Under the pieces are notes generated by a model. It saw nothing but the letters and a program-made list of their open reading frames with translations, made no database searches and was not told where the DNA came from. Both the position numbers and the translations under genes were made by a program. A stretch of 5,963 nucleotides of DNA, taken from contig JAQCAN010000164.1 of assembly GCA_027621335.1 (NCBI GenBank), positions 1 to 5,963 of the forward strand. The letters are read 5' to 3'. The DNA comes from Bacteroidota bacterium. GTDB lineage: Bacteria; Bacteroidota; Bacteroidia; Flavobacteriales_D; JABDKJ01. Positions within the stretch are counted from its first letter, which is position 1; the number at the start of each line of letters is the position of its first letter. Below, piece by piece: positions 5,745 to 5,963 of this stretch.

Positions 5745-5963
5745 ATGGCAAATGAAGACCTATTAAAGAAAGTGATCTCCCATGCGAAGGAGTACGGATT
5801 CGTATTCCCTTCCAGCGAGATCTATGATGGACTGGGCGCGACCTATGACTACGGTCAGAATGGCTCCGAACTGAAGAACAACATCAAGGCCTACTGGTGG
5901 GACGCCATGGTGAAGGCCCATGATAACATCGTGGGAATAGATGCCGCCATCTTCATGCACCCT
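5745..5963 (+). CDS. glyS: Glycyl-tRNA synthetase, alpha2-type class II, 3'-partial
   Basis: The first 73 codons are visible and run off the right edge. The translation begins MANEDLLKKVISHAKEYGF and continues with FPSSEIYDGLGATYDYGQNG, ELKNNIKAYWW and NIVGIDAAIFMHP, which is the characteristic N-terminal part of the single-chain eukaryote/archaea-like glycyl-tRNA synthetase found in Bacteroidetes. The enzyme charges tRNA-Gly with glycine using ATP in the cytosol. This region begins the class II catalytic domain; the remaining motifs and the anticodon-binding domain lie outside the window. The start is fixed by the family N-terminus. There is no Shine-Dalgarno at normal distance; the purine-rich GAGGGG is about 20 nt away, too far to act as one. 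It is transcribed divergently from the DUF3109 gene. Confidence 0.95.
   Translation, partial: MANEDLLKKVISHAKEYGFVFPSSEIYDGLGATYDYGQNGSELKNNIKAYWWDAMVKAHDNIVGIDAAIFMHP

Overview
The window looks like chromosomal DNA from a Bacteroidetes bacterium, possibly a Flavobacteriales relative with fairly balanced base composition. The signs are the nrdB-nrdA gene order with eukaryote-like class Ia subunits, a single-chain alpha2-type glycyl-tRNA synthetase, a DUF3109 cysteine-cluster protein of the kind common in that phylum, a 'tail fiber domain' surface or phage protein, and the lack of Shine-Dalgarno sequences before the start codons. The order-level placement is an inference.

Layout, left to right. 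Bases 1-1025 (+) hold the 3' part of a long fibre-like protein that ends in a Peptidase_S74 / intramolecular chaperone domain and a short coiled coil; its true start lies left of the window. A hairpin with a T-run, read on the minus strand, separates it from the convergent nrd genes. Bases 1102-3486 (-) encode the large subunit NrdA and 3552-4616 (-) the small subunit NrdB of ribonucleotide reductase, probably one transcript in the order nrdB then nrdA. Bases 4617-5033 hold no convincing gene. They contain a 22-bp-period direct repeat, a 21-bp imperfect palindrome, a short palindrome against the nrdB start codon, and several hairpins. Bases 5034-5621 (-) encode a DUF3109 protein with nine cysteines. 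A 123-bp divergent promoter region follows, and glycyl-tRNA synthetase starts at 5745 (+) and runs off the right edge.

How the genes work together: NrdB makes the tyrosyl radical that NrdA uses to reduce ribonucleoside diphosphates to deoxyribonucleotides. The visible radical-transfer, metal-binding and catalytic residues are all present, so the enzyme should be functional and subject to dATP feedback. Glycyl-tRNA synthetase is a housekeeping translation enzyme, and the DUF3109 protein may bind metal but its role is unknown. The fibre protein is the only accessory-looking gene. I found no CRISPR array, insertion sequence, tRNA, rRNA or clear new defence system. The most interesting non-coding material is the nrdB upstream region.
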